Source: Paracoccaceae bacterium
Lineage (GTDB): Bacteria > Pseudomonadota > Alphaproteobacteria > Rhodobacterales > Rhodobacteraceae
Assembly (NCBI GenBank): GCA_007116575.1
Contig: SKIF01000093.1
Coordinates: forward strand, 1 to 50,215
Direction of reading: 5' to 3'
DNA length: 50,215 bases
Under the pieces are notes generated by a model. The model saw only the letters and a program-made list of their open reading frames with translations. It was not told where the DNA came from and did no database searches. Shown here piece after piece: positions 8,328-16,842 of the stretch (positions within the stretch are counted from its first letter, which is position 1; the number at the start of each line of letters is the position of its first letter). A program made the translations under genes and the position numbers.

Positions 8328-9716
8328 TTACTCGATCCGGTAGGGCAGCAGCGCGCGGCGATCATGGTCGATCTGCAACCGCCGCTCCAGCGGCGGCACG
8401 GCGCGCTGATGGCAATCGTCGCGCTCGCAGATGCGGCAGGAAATGCCGATCGGGTCAAACCCCGCCTCGCGCCCGAGATCCATGCCATCGGCATAGACCA
8501 ATGCGCTTGCGTGGTCGATCTCGCAGCCCAGGCCGATGGCATAGCGGCGCACCGGCGCGTGAAACGCGCCACCGGCTTTGGTTACGGCCAGCGCAAGGCA
8601 GAAATATCGCATCCCGTCGGGGGTCTCGGCCAGTTGTCGCAAAAAGCGGCCCGGCGTCTCGAAGGCGCGATGCACGTTCCATAGCGGACAGGCCCCCCCG
8701 AACCGCGCGAATTGCAGTCGCGTGGCGGAATGGCGCTTTGTGATCGTGCCCGCCTGATCGACCCGCACGAAAAAGAACGGCACGCCCTTGGCGCCGGGGC
8801 GCTGCAACGTCGAGAGCCGGTGGGCGACCTGCTCGATCGAGGCCCCGAACTGATCGGCGAGCGCCTCGAGATCGTGCCGCGTGGCCTCGGCGGCCTCCAG
8901 AAACCGGCGGTAAGGCATCAGCGCGGCCCCGGCGAAATAGTTGGCCAACCCGATCTTGGCGATGGCGCGCGATTCCTCGGATTGGAAGCGCGCGAGGTCC
9001 AGTGTCGCCTCCAGCAGCTCGTTCTGTGTCAGCAGCGCGACCTGATGCAGCAACTGGAACACCTGTGTCGAACGCGCAGCCTTGCCCGAAATCTCGAGGA
9101 TGCGGTTGTCGCGATCAAGGCTGCGCAGCGCGCCGGTGCCGATGCGCAGGCTGACCTTGCAGCGCGCCAGCGCCTCGCTGGCCAGCGTGAACGGGTCGCG
9201 CTCGGGACTGGCGAAGCGTTCTGCGGCGCGGTCCACGGCGTCGATATAATTGTTGCAGTAATGAAAGAAATCGCGCACCTCTTCCCAGGGCGAAAGCCGC
9301 AGCGTCGTATCCTCGCGCCCCAGCGCCTCGTCGAGCGAGGCAAGCTGTTCCTGCGCCTGCCGATAGGCGCGGTGCAGCTCCAGAAAGGCGCGGGCGAAGC
9401 CGGGGGCATTCGCGCCCACCAGTCGCAGATCAGGCAGGGCAGGGGCTGCCTTGCCGAAAAGCGGGTCGGCAAAAGCTTCGCGCAGATCCGAGACCAGCCG
9501 CTCGCTGTCGCCGGCGGACAGCTCGGTCACATCCATGCCGAATTCGCGTGCCAGTGCCAGCACGACCGTTGTCGAGAGCGGGCGGTTGTTGTTCTCCATC
9601 TGGTTGAGATAGGGCAGCGACACGCCCAGCCGCGCGGCGAAATCCTTTTGCGTCAGCCCCAACTGGTTGCGTGTCTCGCGCAGTTTCGCCCCGGCATAGA
9701 GTTTCTGCGGCGGCAT
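8328..9716 (-). CDS. pccR: Short-chain acyl-CoA regulator of the PccR (ScfR) family
   Basis: This 462-residue regulator has an XRE-type helix-turn-helix at about residues 8-62 (KLRETRNQLGLTQKDFAARL) followed by the long ligand domain of the short-chain acyl-CoA regulators, which ends in a cysteine-containing CRICERDDC segment. In Rhodobacter sphaeroides, PccR controls propionyl-CoA carboxylase through TTTGCAAA-type sites. The gene is separated from pccB by a divergently read exporter. TTTGCAAA also occurs in its own upstream region, so autoregulation is inferred. The name rests on context plus domain layout, because paralogues in this family control isocitrate lyase and other acyl-CoA genes. 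Confidence 0.88.
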   Translation of the reverse strand: MPPQKLYAGAKLRETRNQLGLTQKDFAARLGVSLPYLNQMENNNRPLSTTVVLALAREFGMDVTELSAGDSERLVSDLREAFADPLFGKAAPALPDLRLVGANAPGFARAFLELHRAYRQAQEQLASLDEALGREDTTLRLSPWEEVRDFFHYCNNYIDAVDRAAERFASPERDPFTLASEALARCKVSLRIGTGALRSLDRDNRILEISGKAARSTQVFQLLHQVALLTQNELLEATLDLARFQSEESRAIAKIGLANYFAGAALMPYRRFLEAAEATRHDLEALADQFGASIEQVAHRLSTLQRPGAKGVPFFFVRVDQAGTITKRHSATRLQFARFGGACPLWNVHRAFETPGRFLRQLAETPDGMRYFCLALAVTKAGGAFHAPVRRYAIGLGCEIDHASALVYADGMDLGREAGFDPIGISCRICERDDCHQRAVPPLERRLQIDHDRRALLPYRIE

Positions 9717-9731
9717 GGTGGCTCCGGTAAA

Positions 9732-9760
9732 TTTGCTAAACCATGGACCGAGTTTGCAAA
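9732..9760. promoter_or_regulatory. PccR-type boxes before pccR
   Basis: TTTGCTAA (9732-9739) and a perfect TTTGCAAA (9753-9760) lie 16 and 37 bp before the pccR start, with their left ends 21 bp apart (two helical turns). The octamer matches the half-site known for R. sphaeroides PccR, but the 4-bp spacing described there is not present. Confidence 0.5.
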
Positions 9761-9774
9761 GCTTCGCGCGCGCG

Positions 9775-11004
9775 TCAAGCCGAAATCTGCCGCTCGCGCC
9801 GGATCACATAGAGCAGCGGCAGGATCGCCAGCGCCGTTGTCGTGAACAGGATCCAGATCAGCGGCATGGCCCCGCTTTCGGGTGTCAGCATGGCCCCGGC
9901 CAGGGCCGAGAGCGCCGCACCGCCGCCGATAAGGATGGCACCACCGATGCCGCTGGCGGTTCCGGCCAGATGCGGGCGCACCGACATCATCCCCGAGGTG
10001 GCCGAGGGCAGCAGCATCCCGTTGCCCAGCCCGGTAAAGACAAAACAGCCGAAGAACATCACCGCGCTCAGGCGGAAGATGAGGGACAGCCCGAGCAGCA
10101 GCGCCATGCCGCCGAAACCGACAATGCAACCCAGCAGGATCATCCGGTTGATGCCCACCCGCGCCGCATAGCGCCCCGACAGGAAATTGCCCGCCGCATA
10201 GCCGATGGCGGGTGCGCCGAAGAACAAGCCCAGCGTCGAGGGTGACAGCCCGAGCACCTCGGAGCCCACGAAGGGCGCGCCGCCCAGATAGGCAAAGAAC
10301 GCCCCCGAGGCGAGCATCGCCGTGATGCAATAGCCCCAGAACCGCCGCGCGCGCATCAGTTCGGGCACCTCGGCGAAAACTGCGCGCATCGATCCGCCAC
10401 GATCCAGCTTGGTCTCGCCCATATCTCGCCAGCTCAGCACCAGAACGGCGATCCCGGCCAGCAACATCAGCCCGAATGCGCCGCGCCAGCCGAAGACCTC
10501 GTCCAGCAGCCCGCCAATGGCAGGTGCCACCATCGGCACCAGCGCCATGCCCATGGTGACATAACCGATCCGCGAGGCGGCCTCGGCCTCGCCCATCAAA
10601 TCGCGGATCGAGGCGCGCGACAGCACGATGCCCGCGACAACACTGGCCTGCAGCATCCGGAAGAACAGGAACACCGCGGCCGTCGTCGCCAGCAACGTGC
10701 CAAGCGTCGCGAGGATGAAGATACCCAGCGATGCAAGCATCACCGGCCTGCGCCCGAACCGGTCCGAAATGGCCCCGACGAATAGCTGCAGCACCGCGTT
10801 TACGGCCAGATAGAGCGAAACTGAAAGCTGCATCACAGCGTAATCGGTCCCGAAATAGGCCGTCATCGAGGGGAGCGAAGGCAGAAAGACATTCATCGCC
10901 AGCGCCGCGATCGACGAGAGCGCGACCAGCGTGGCCACATGCGGTGGCGTGGCCGGATCGAGAAAGCGTGCGGCGGGCGGGGTCGGAGGGGCGAGTTGTG
11001 TCAT
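9775..11004 (-). CDS. Bcr/CflA-family MFS drug exporter
   Basis: This 409-residue polytopic protein of the major facilitator superfamily has about 12 predicted membrane segments. The DHA1 signature appears as GAISDRFGRRPVMLASL between helices 2 and 3, and an SRASIRDL segment typical of Bcr/CflA follows. It would export drugs or small metabolites by proton antiport; the substrate cannot be told. It lies between pccR and pccB, on the same strand as pccR and divergent from pccB. Only 58 bp separate its stop from the pccR start, so it could be read together with pccR. Confidence 0.88.
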   Translation of the reverse strand: MTQLAPPTPPAARFLDPATPPHVATLVALSSIAALAMNVFLPSLPSMTAYFGTDYAVMQLSVSLYLAVNAVLQLFVGAISDRFGRRPVMLASLGIFILATLGTLLATTAAVFLFFRMLQASVVAGIVLSRASIRDLMGEAEAASRIGYVTMGMALVPMVAPAIGGLLDEVFGWRGAFGLMLLAGIAVLVLSWRDMGETKLDRGGSMRAVFAEVPELMRARRFWGYCITAMLASGAFFAYLGGAPFVGSEVLGLSPSTLGLFFGAPAIGYAAGNFLSGRYAARVGINRMILLGCIVGFGGMALLLGLSLIFRLSAVMFFGCFVFTGLGNGMLLPSATSGMMSVRPHLAGTASGIGGAILIGGGAALSALAGAMLTPESGAMPLIWILFTTTALAILPLLYVIRRERQISA

Positions 11005-11181
11005 GCCGTGAGTCCCGGCCCGGACCGCAAGGCTGCACCATTCTGCAGCCCGGGCTTTCGGAGGTGTGTGGCGGGATGCGCCGGGGCGCAGGGCAGGGCA
11101 GGCATGGGCGACTCACTGGGAGTGATGCTGAACATGTGCACAAGATAGCCTTTCGCGCCGGAACTCAAGCCCTCAGATGGA

Positions 11182-11221
11182 TTTGCATATTAGCGGCAAT
11201 GATGCGCATTGCATTTGCAAA
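11182..11221 (+). promoter_or_regulatory. PccR-type boxes in the pccB promoter region
   Basis: TTTGCATA (11182-11189) and a perfect TTTGCAAA (11214-11221) lie 113 and 81 bp before pccB, with left ends 32 bp apart. Four bases upstream of the perfect box is the palindrome ATGCGCAT (11202-11209), giving an 8-4-8 spacing but a poor match in the second half. This is the position expected for activation of pccB by PccR. Confidence 0.6.
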
Positions 11222-11301
11222 TTTTCTGGTTTTCTCTTTCGTGCATCGGGTCTTGGCAGTAAGGTCGCGCCCAAATCAGCGGCACTGTCTGGGGAGGGCG
11301 C

Positions 11302-12834
11302 ATGAAGGATATCCTGCAACAACTCGAGGGTCGGCGCCAGACCGCGCGCCTGGGCGGCGGGCAGCGCCGGATCGACGCGCAGCACGCCAAGGGCAAGCTG
11401 ACCGCGCGCGAACGGATCGAACTCTTGCTCGATGAGGGCAGTTTCGAGGAATTCGACATGTTCAAGGCGCATCGCTGCACCGATTTCGGGATGCAGGAGG
11501 ACCGCCCTCATGGCGATGGAGTGGTGACGGGCTGGGGCACAATCAATGGTCGTCAGGTCTATGTCTTCAGTCAGGATTTCACGGTCTTCGGTGGTTCGCT
11601 CTCCGAGACTCATGCCGAAAAAATCTGTAAAATCATGGATATGGCCTTGCAGAACGGGGCGCCTGTCATCGGGCTGAACGATTCGGGCGGGGCGCGGATT
11701 CAGGAAGGCGTGGCCTCGCTCGCGGGCTATGCCGATGTGTTCCAGCGCAATATCATGGCCTCGGGTGTGGTGCCGCAGATCTCGGTCATCATGGGGCCCT
11801 GTGCGGGCGGCGCGGTCTATTCGCCTGCGATGACCGATTTCATCTTCATGGTGAAGGACAGCAGTTACATGTTCGTCACCGGCCCCGATGTGGTCAAGAC
11901 CGTGACCAACGAGGTCGTAACCGCCGAGGAACTTGGTGGTGCGGTGACGCATACGCGTAAATCCTCGGTCGCGGATGCCGCTTTCGAGAATGATGTCGAG
12001 GCACTGATCGAAGTGCGCCGTCTGGTGGATTTCCTGCCGCTCAACAATCGCGAGAAGCCGCCGGTAAGGCCATTCTTCGACGACCCGGCCCGCATCGAGC
12101 CCAGCCTTGATACACTGGTCCCCGACAATCCGAATACGCCCTATGACATGAAGGAGTTGATCCTGAAGCTCGCGGATGAGGGCGATTTTTACGAGATTCA
12201 GGCCGAATTCGCGAAGAATATCATGACCGGCTTCATCCGGTTGGAAGGGCGGTCGGTGGGCGTGGTGGCCAATCAGCCGATGGTTCTGGCAGGCTGTCTG
12301 GATATCGATTCCAGCCGCAAGGCCGCGCGTTTCGTGCGCTTCTGCGATGCCTTCGAGATCCCGATCCTGACTCTGGTTGATGTGCCCGGCTTCCTGCCCG
12401 GTACCGGGCAGGAATATGGCGGCGTCATCAAACATGGTGCGAAACTCTTGTTCGCCTATGGTGAGGCGACCGTGCCGAAAGTGACCGTCATCACCCGCAA
12501 GGCCTATGGCGGGGCTTATGACGTGATGTCGTCGAAGCACTTGCGCGGGGATTTCAACTATGCCTGGCCCACGGCCGAGATCGCCGTGATGGGGGCCAAG
12601 GGCGCGGTCGAGATCCTCTACCGCTCGGAACTGGGCGAGCCTGACAAGATCGCCGCGCGCACCCGTGATTACGAGGACCGTTTCGCCAACCCCTTCGTGG
12701 CTGCCGAAAAGGGCTTCATCGACGAGGTGATCATGCCCCAGTCGACGCGCAAGCGCGTGGCGCGCGCCTTTGCCTCGCTGCGCAACAAGCAGTTGAGCAA
12801 CCCGTGGAAGAAACACGACAATATTCCGCTGTGA
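11302..12834 (+). CDS. pccB: Propionyl-CoA carboxylase beta subunit (carboxyltransferase)
   Basis: PccB transfers carboxyl groups from biotin to propionyl-CoA, giving methylmalonyl-CoA. The 510-residue protein matches the family length. It shows the acyl-CoA carboxylase N-domain ([32 protein letters not shown]) and the C-domain ([35 protein letters not shown]). GGGGAGGG before the ATG supports the start. It is the first gene of the pcc locus and is followed, after 10 bp, by a small exported protein. PccR-type boxes lie upstream. Confidence 0.97.
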   Translation: MKDILQQLEGRRQTARLGGGQRRIDAQHAKGKLTARERIELLLDEGSFEEFDMFKAHRCTDFGMQEDRPHGDGVVTGWGTINGRQVYVFSQDFTVFGGSLSETHAEKICKIMDMALQNGAPVIGLNDSGGARIQEGVASLAGYADVFQRNIMASGVVPQISVIMGPCAGGAVYSPAMTDFIFMVKDSSYMFVTGPDVVKTVTNEVVTAEELGGAVTHTRKSSVADAAFENDVEALIEVRRLVDFLPLNNREKPPVRPFFDDPARIEPSLDTLVPDNPNTPYDMKELILKLADEGDFYEIQAEFAKNIMTGFIRLEGRSVGVVANQPMVLAGCLDIDSSRKAARFVRFCDAFEIPILTLVDVPGFLPGTGQEYGGVIKHGAKLLFAYGEATVPKVTVITRKAYGGAYDVMSSKHLRGDFNYAWPTAEIAVMGAKGAVEILYRSELGEPDKIAARTRDYEDRFANPFVAAEKGFIDEVIMPQSTRKRVARAFASLRNKQLSNPWKKHDNIPL

Positions 12835-12844
12835 GGGATGTCGG

Positions 12845-13273
12845 ATGCGCCTGGCCTTGCTCGCGGGACTGGTTGGCTGCACAGGTCTTGCCATGGCCGG
12901 GCCGTCATCGGCCGGGCAACTCGTTCTGCCCTCGGGGGCCAGTGCTCTTGCCCTTGAGCCGGTCTGGGACGAGGATCTCTCGGTCATCCGGCTGCGCTAC
13001 ATCGTCGAGCGCCTGCGCGAACCTGCAAGCCTCTATGCCGGCAATGCCGACATGGTCTTCGAAGACATGCTCTGGTTGTGCGAGACCCAGCTTCGGACGC
13101 TTTTCGGCACGGAAGGTGAACCGCAGGACCAGGGCTGGGATGGGGCCGTGATCACACTGATGGACCGCGAAGTGGAATTCGGTGTGATGGACAGCGCCGC
13201 TCTGCAACTGTTCGAGTGGTTCAGTTTCACCATGGATGGCTGCGAGATTGATCTGGATGATTACCATGACTGA
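12845..13273 (+). CDS. Small exported protein, DUF6497-like
   Basis: This 142-residue protein has a short hydrophobic N-terminus (residues 3-18) and an acidic body with WDEDLSVIRLRYIV and a C-terminal DGCEIDLDDYHD. LVGC at residues 9-12 resembles a lipobox, but the segment before it is unusually short, so cleavage after an alanine near residue 18 is equally possible. I recall similar proteins annotated as DUF6497 in Rhodobacterales, next to pccB. It begins 10 bp after pccB and is very likely co-transcribed. Its function is unknown. Confidence 0.75.
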   Translation: MRLALLAGLVGCTGLAMAGPSSAGQLVLPSGASALALEPVWDEDLSVIRLRYIVERLREPASLYAGNADMVFEDMLWLCETQLRTLFGTEGEPQDQGWDGAVITLMDREVEFGVMDSAALQLFEWFSFTMDGCEIDLDDYHD

Positions 13274-13462
13274 CCCGACCCCTTCGCCTGCATATGATGC
13301 AACTTCGCCACAACGCCCTGCTGCGCAGAGATTTTCGTGGTCAGGATTCTGCAAACGCGATATGCTCGCCCCGTATGCGTCAATTCTGGCCCATGCAGTT
13401 CATAACCAATGGGCGCGGGCCGTATTCAATCCGTGCCCCGGCAATACGAGCAGGAGAATACA

Positions 13463-13615
13463 ATGGCGAAACTCGCTCTGGTCGCAGCATTCCTGGTGTC
13501 TTTCCTACCGGCGTTCTGCCTCCCCAAGAAATCCCCCGAGCCGGTCGAGCATTTCGAGCCGGTCGCAGCCCCGGTCTATGTCGAGCCGATGGCAACCAAA
13601 GGCGGACACCACTGA
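13463..13615 (+). CDS. 50-residue exported micro-protein (paralogue 1)
   Basis: CAGGAGA lies 6 bp before this ATG. The 50-residue product has a hydrophobic stretch (residues 4-18), then a cysteine at position 19 and a proline-rich tail ending PVYVEPMATKGGHH. The lipobox is poor (P-A-F before the cysteine), so it may be processed by ordinary signal peptidase or stay anchored. Its tail matches that of the next micro-gene, and the cysteine sits at the same position, so the two look like a tandem duplication. The function is unknown. It lies between pccB and pccA. Confidence 0.65.
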   Translation: MAKLALVAAFLVSFLPAFCLPKKSPEPVEHFEPVAAPVYVEPMATKGGHH

Positions 13616-13624
13616 TTTTTGCAC

Positions 13625-13648
13625 GGGGCAGGGCACAGCTCCTGCCCC
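13625..13648 (+). terminator. Hairpin after micro-gene 1
   Basis: GGGGCAGG and CCTGCCCC pair perfectly around an 8-nt loop, 10 bp after the stop codon. No T-run follows. It is a probable terminator or a 3-prime stabilising stem. Confidence 0.5.
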
Positions 13649-13781
13649 GGCAGTCGGACAAGGCAGCATTTCGCTTTGCCGCGCGCCACACTTTTGGTGT
13701 TGGCGCAATCTTCTGTGGCCAAGTCATGTAGTTTTCGATACGGTACCGAGTCATCGCGCAGGGATTGTCCTCGCGATATTC

Positions 13782-13818
13782 GTGCCGGGTCAGGATGCTG
13801 CAAGGACGCGCCCGGCAC
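13782..13818 (+). promoter_or_regulatory. Leader hairpin upstream of micro-gene 2
   Basis: GTGCCGGG (13782-13789) and CCCGGCAC (13811-13818) pair perfectly across a 21-nt loop. The stem ends about 10 bp before the AGGAGA ribosome-binding site of the next gene, so it could affect its translation or transcript stability. Confidence 0.35.
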
Positions 13819-13840
13819 ATAGCTGCTACAGGAGAAGTTC

Positions 13841-13978
13841 ATGTCGAAATTTACCGTTTTCGCGATCGTCGGTGCAACGCTCGTTGTCGCTGCATGTTCG
13901 CGTCCGGCACCGCCGCCCCCCGCCGTGGAAGCCCAGCCCGTCGTGGTCGAGCCCGTGGCCTCCAAGGGCAAATACTGA
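13841..13978 (+). CDS. 45-residue micro-lipoprotein (paralogue 2)
   Basis: The ATG at 13841 follows AGGAGA at ideal spacing. The 45-residue product has a signal segment ending in the lipobox VAAC (residues 16-19), so the mature peptide of about 27 residues would be lipidated at C19. The mature part is proline-rich and ends PVVVEPVASKGKY, matching the tail of the 50-residue neighbour (VEP-x-A-S/T-KG). It resembles small entericidin-like lipoproteins in size, but no similarity can be claimed. A strong 12-bp hairpin follows. The function is unknown. Confidence 0.7.
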   Translation: MSKFTVFAIVGATLVVAACSRPAPPPPAVEAQPVVVEPVASKGKY

Positions 13979-13987
13979 TTGCCTGAC

Positions 13988-14017
13988 GCCGGGTCAGGCG
14001 TCACGGCCTGACCCGGC
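13988..14017 (+). terminator. Strong hairpin after micro-gene 2
   Basis: A perfect 12-bp stem (GCCGGGTCAGGC pairing with GCCTGACCCGGC) closes a 6-nt loop, 9 bp after the micro-lipoprotein stop. There is no T-run. It would separate the micro-gene transcripts from the downstream pccA unit or protect their 3-prime end. Confidence 0.6.
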
Positions 14018-14050
14018 CGTCGCGAACAGATGGTCAGCGGGGGGCTGGCC

Positions 14051-14431
14051 ATGCTGAAACATCGCGGCTTCCCCGGGCGCCTGCCCAGCACCGATTTCCA
14101 GTTCACCATACGCCGTGCCAATCCCAAGGGCGTCACGCCCTTGGTTGCGCGCAAACGCTTTGCCGACCGCCGCCTGACCGACCGGCGCGCGGACGAGGCA
14201 TTTCTGGGCGCGCTGATCGCCCATTTCGGCGATGCGCCCTTTGAGCGTGGCAATCTTGATGCCGGGCGTCTGTCCTGGCTCTTGGGGCGCGAGGTCGTGC
14301 CCGCCAGCGAACCCTTTGACCCCGCCAGTTATGATGCGTTGCTGCGCGTGGACATGCGGGTCGCCGAGGCCAATTTCCCACAGCTTTTCGACGGTTCGTC
14401 CGAATTCGCCTTTGACACATGGGAAGAGTGA
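14051..14431 (+). CDS. Unknown protein in the pcc locus
   Basis: This 126-residue protein is not recognised. Its N-terminal half is basic (RRANPKGVTPLVARKRFADRRLTDRRAD) and its C-terminal half is acidic, ending AFDTWEE. There is no signal peptide or membrane segment, so it is probably cytoplasmic. The start at 14051 is preferred because a GGGGGG tract lies upstream; an ATG at 14030 would add seven residues but has no ribosome-binding site. The gene ends 32 bp before pccA on the same strand, so co-transcription is likely. Confidence 0.65.
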   Translation: MLKHRGFPGRLPSTDFQFTIRRANPKGVTPLVARKRFADRRLTDRRADEAFLGALIAHFGDAPFERGNLDAGRLSWLLGREVVPASEPFDPASYDALLRVDMRVAEANFPQLFDGSSEFAFDTWEE

Positions 14432-14463
14432 GCCCGCCTTCCCCAGCCCTGCAAGGAGTCCGC

Positions 14464-16464
14464 ATGTTCTCGAAGATCCTGATCGCCAATCGCGGTGAAA
14501 TCGCCTGCCGCGTCATCAAGACCGCCCGCAAGATGGGGATCGCGACAGTCGCCGTCTATTCCGACGCCGACCGCAACGCGCTGCATGTGCAGATGGCCGA
14601 TGAGGCGGTCCATATCGGCCCGGCGCCTGCGAACCAGTCCTATATCGTCATCGACAAGATCATGGACGCCATCCGCCAGACCGGGGCCGAGGCCGTCCAT
14701 CCGGGCTACGGGTTCCTGTCCGAGAACATGAAATTCGCCGAGGCACTTGCCGCCGAGGGCGTGGCCTTCATCGGCCCGCCGGCTCCGGCCATCGAGGCGA
14801 TGGGCGACAAGATCACCTCGAAGAAACTCGCGGCCGAGGCCGGGGTCAGCACTGTGCCGGGCTATATGGGGCTGATCGCCGATGCGGATGAGGCGGTGAA
14901 GATCAGCACCGAGATCGGATATCCGGTGATGATCAAGGCCAGCGCCGGGGGCGGCGGCAAGGGGATGCGGATCGCCTGGAATGACGAGGAAGCGCGCGAG
15001 GGGTTCCAGTCCTCCAAGAACGAGGCGGCGTCGAGTTTCGGAGATGACCGCATCTTCATCGAGAAATTCGTCACCCAACCCCGCCATATCGAGATTCAGG
15101 TGCTCGCCGACAGCCACGGCAACTGCGTCTATCTGCATGAGCGCGAATGCTCGATCCAGCGCCGCAACCAGAAGGTCATCGAGGAGGCCCCCTCGCCATT
15201 TCTGGACGAGGCCACCCGCAAGGCCATGGGTGAGCAGGCCTGTGCGCTGGCGCAGGCGGTGGGCTACACGAGCGCAGGCACAGTCGAATTCATCGTCGAT
15301 GGCGCGCGCAATTTCTACTTTCTGGAAATGAATACGCGCCTTCAGGTCGAACACCCCGTCACCGAGCTGATCACCGGTGTCGATCTGGTCGAGCAGATGA
15401 TCCGCGTCGCGGCAGGCGAGAAGCTGCCTTTCGCGCAGTCTGACCTCAAGATCAACGGCTGGGCGATGGAAAGCCGCCTCTATGCCGAGGACCCGTATCG
15501 CAACTTCCTGCCCTCCATCGGGCGGCTGACCCGTTACCGCCCGCCTGCGGAAGTGGCCGAGGCCGCGCGCGCGGTGCGCAATGATACTGGTGTCTATGAG
15601 GGCGGCGAGATCAGCATGTATTACGACCCGATGATCGCCAAGCTCTGCACCTGGGCGCCCACACGTGCGCAGGCCATTGAGGAAATGCGCCTTGCCCTTG
15701 ATGAATTCGAGTTGGAGGGGATCGGCCATAACCTGCCCTTCCTCTCGGCGGTGATGGACCACCCGCGCTTTGTCTCGGGCGAGATCACCACGGCCTTCAT
15801 CGCCGAGGAATACCCCGACGGGTTTCAGGGCGCGAGCCTGCCGCAGGACCTGCTGCACCGGGTCGCCGCCTGCGCCTGCGCGATGCACCGCGTGGCCGAG
15901 ATCCGGCGCGCGCGTGTTTCGGGGCGGATGGACAATCACGAGCGCGTCGTGGGCACTGACTGGGTGGTCAATCTCGATGGCCTCAGCCTGCCCGCCAGCA
16001 TCGCCGCCGACCGCGAGGGCGCGACGGTGACGCTGGAAGGCCAGGATTTCCGCATCACCTCGGACTGGCTGCCCGGCCAGCCGCTGGCGCGGCTCATGGT
16101 CAATGGCACGGCACTGGTGATGAAGGTCGGCAAGATCCCCGGCGGCTACCGGCTGCGCCTGCGCGGGGCCGATCTGAAAACCCATGTGTTTGCCCCGCGC
16201 CAGGCCGAGCTGGCCCGGCTCATGCCTGAGAAACTGCCGCCCGATACCTCGAAACTGCTGCTCTGCCCGATGCCGGGCATGGTGGTTTCGATTGCCGTGG
16301 CCGAGGGCGACGAGGTGTTCGAGGGCCAGGCGTTGGCCACGATCGAGGCGATGAAAATGGAAAACATCCTGCGCGCCGAGCGCAAAGGGCGCGTGGCGAA
16401 AATCAATGCCCAGCCCGGTGCCTCGCTCGCGGTTGATGACGTGATCATGGAGTTCGAATCGTGA
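14464..16464 (+). CDS. pccA: Propionyl-CoA carboxylase alpha subunit (biotin carboxylase and carrier)
   Basis: This 666-residue protein carries biotin and carboxylates it with ATP and bicarbonate. The biotin carboxylase part (about residues 1-450) begins FSKILIANRGEIACRVIKTA and contains the ATP-grasp glycine-rich loop KASAGGGGKGMR and EMNTRLQVEHPVTE. The C-terminal carrier domain carries the biotinylated lysine K631 in EAMKMEN. AAGGAG precedes the ATG at 14464; the frame is open 15 codons further upstream. The alpha chain would pair with PccB, whose gene lies 1.6 kb upstream behind four small genes. Its stop overlaps the GTG start of the next gene. Confidence 0.96.
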   Translation: MFSKILIANRGEIACRVIKTARKMGIATVAVYSDADRNALHVQMADEAVHIGPAPANQSYIVIDKIMDAIRQTGAEAVHPGYGFLSENMKFAEALAAEGVAFIGPPAPAIEAMGDKITSKKLAAEAGVSTVPGYMGLIADADEAVKISTEIGYPVMIKASAGGGGKGMRIAWNDEEAREGFQSSKNEAASSFGDDRIFIEKFVTQPRHIEIQVLADSHGNCVYLHERECSIQRRNQKVIEEAPSPFLDEATRKAMGEQACALAQAVGYTSAGTVEFIVDGARNFYFLEMNTRLQVEHPVTELITGVDLVEQMIRVAAGEKLPFAQSDLKINGWAMESRLYAEDPYRNFLPSIGRLTRYRPPAEVAEAARAVRNDTGVYEGGEISMYYDPMIAKLCTWAPTRAQAIEEMRLALDEFELEGIGHNLPFLSAVMDHPRFVSGEITTAFIAEEYPDGFQGASLPQDLLHRVAACACAMHRVAEIRRARVSGRMDNHERVVGTDWVVNLDGLSLPASIAADREGATVTLEGQDFRITSDWLPGQPLARLMVNGTALVMKVGKIPGGYRLRLRGADLKTHVFAPRQAELARLMPEKLPPDTSKLLLCPMPGMVVSIAVAEGDEVFEGQALATIEAMKMENILRAERKGRVAKINAQPGASLAVDDVIMEFES

Positions 16465-16838
16465 AACGTACCCCCATGCGCCTGTTCATTGTCTACCTGA
16501 TCAGCTTCATGGCGGGGCTGGCGCTGGCGGTGCTGGTGCTGACCCAGATCGCCGAGGGGGTGCGCGAGGGCCATGTCGTTCTGCTGCTGGTGCCCCCACT
16601 GGCCGGGATGGCGCTGTTTCACGGGCTGTTCCCGATCCTCAGCAAGCTGCGCCTTGGGCTCGAATTCGTGGCCGTAGGGGGCGGGCTGGTCTATGGGCTG
16701 GGCGCGGTGATGGCGGTTGCCGTTTATGCCGGTTTCCTTGATCCCGGGACAGCGGTCGTGTTCTGGCTGATCGGCACATTCGGGCCGGGCTGGTGGCTGA
16801 TGTCACAATGGGCCGAGAAACAGGGCTATTTCCAATGA
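16461..16838 (+). CDS. Small integral membrane protein coupled to pccA
   Basis: This 125-residue hydrophobic protein has four likely membrane helices and ends WWLMSQWAEKQGYFQ. The GTG at 16461 overlaps the pccA stop (GTGA), which argues for translational coupling; an ATG five codons later is the alternative start. No family is recognised. Its place suggests a link to propionyl-CoA metabolism, but nothing in the sequence shows what it does. Confidence 0.7.
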   Translation: MKRTPMRLFIVYLISFMAGLALAVLVLTQIAEGVREGHVVLLLVPPLAGMALFHGLFPILSKLRLGLEFVAVGGGLVYGLGAVMAVAVYAGFLDPGTAVVFWLIGTFGPGWWLMSQWAEKQGYFQ

Positions 16839-16842
16839 CTCT

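Noticed and set aside
11173-12987. 604-codon minus-strand frame opposite pccB
   Set aside because: It mirrors the carboxyltransferase gene and extends past it without any motif or start signal.
14329-16185. 618-codon minus-strand frame opposite pccA
   Set aside because: It is antisense to a strongly conserved carboxylase gene, has no ribosome-binding site or family motif, and is composed of codon mirror-image residues.
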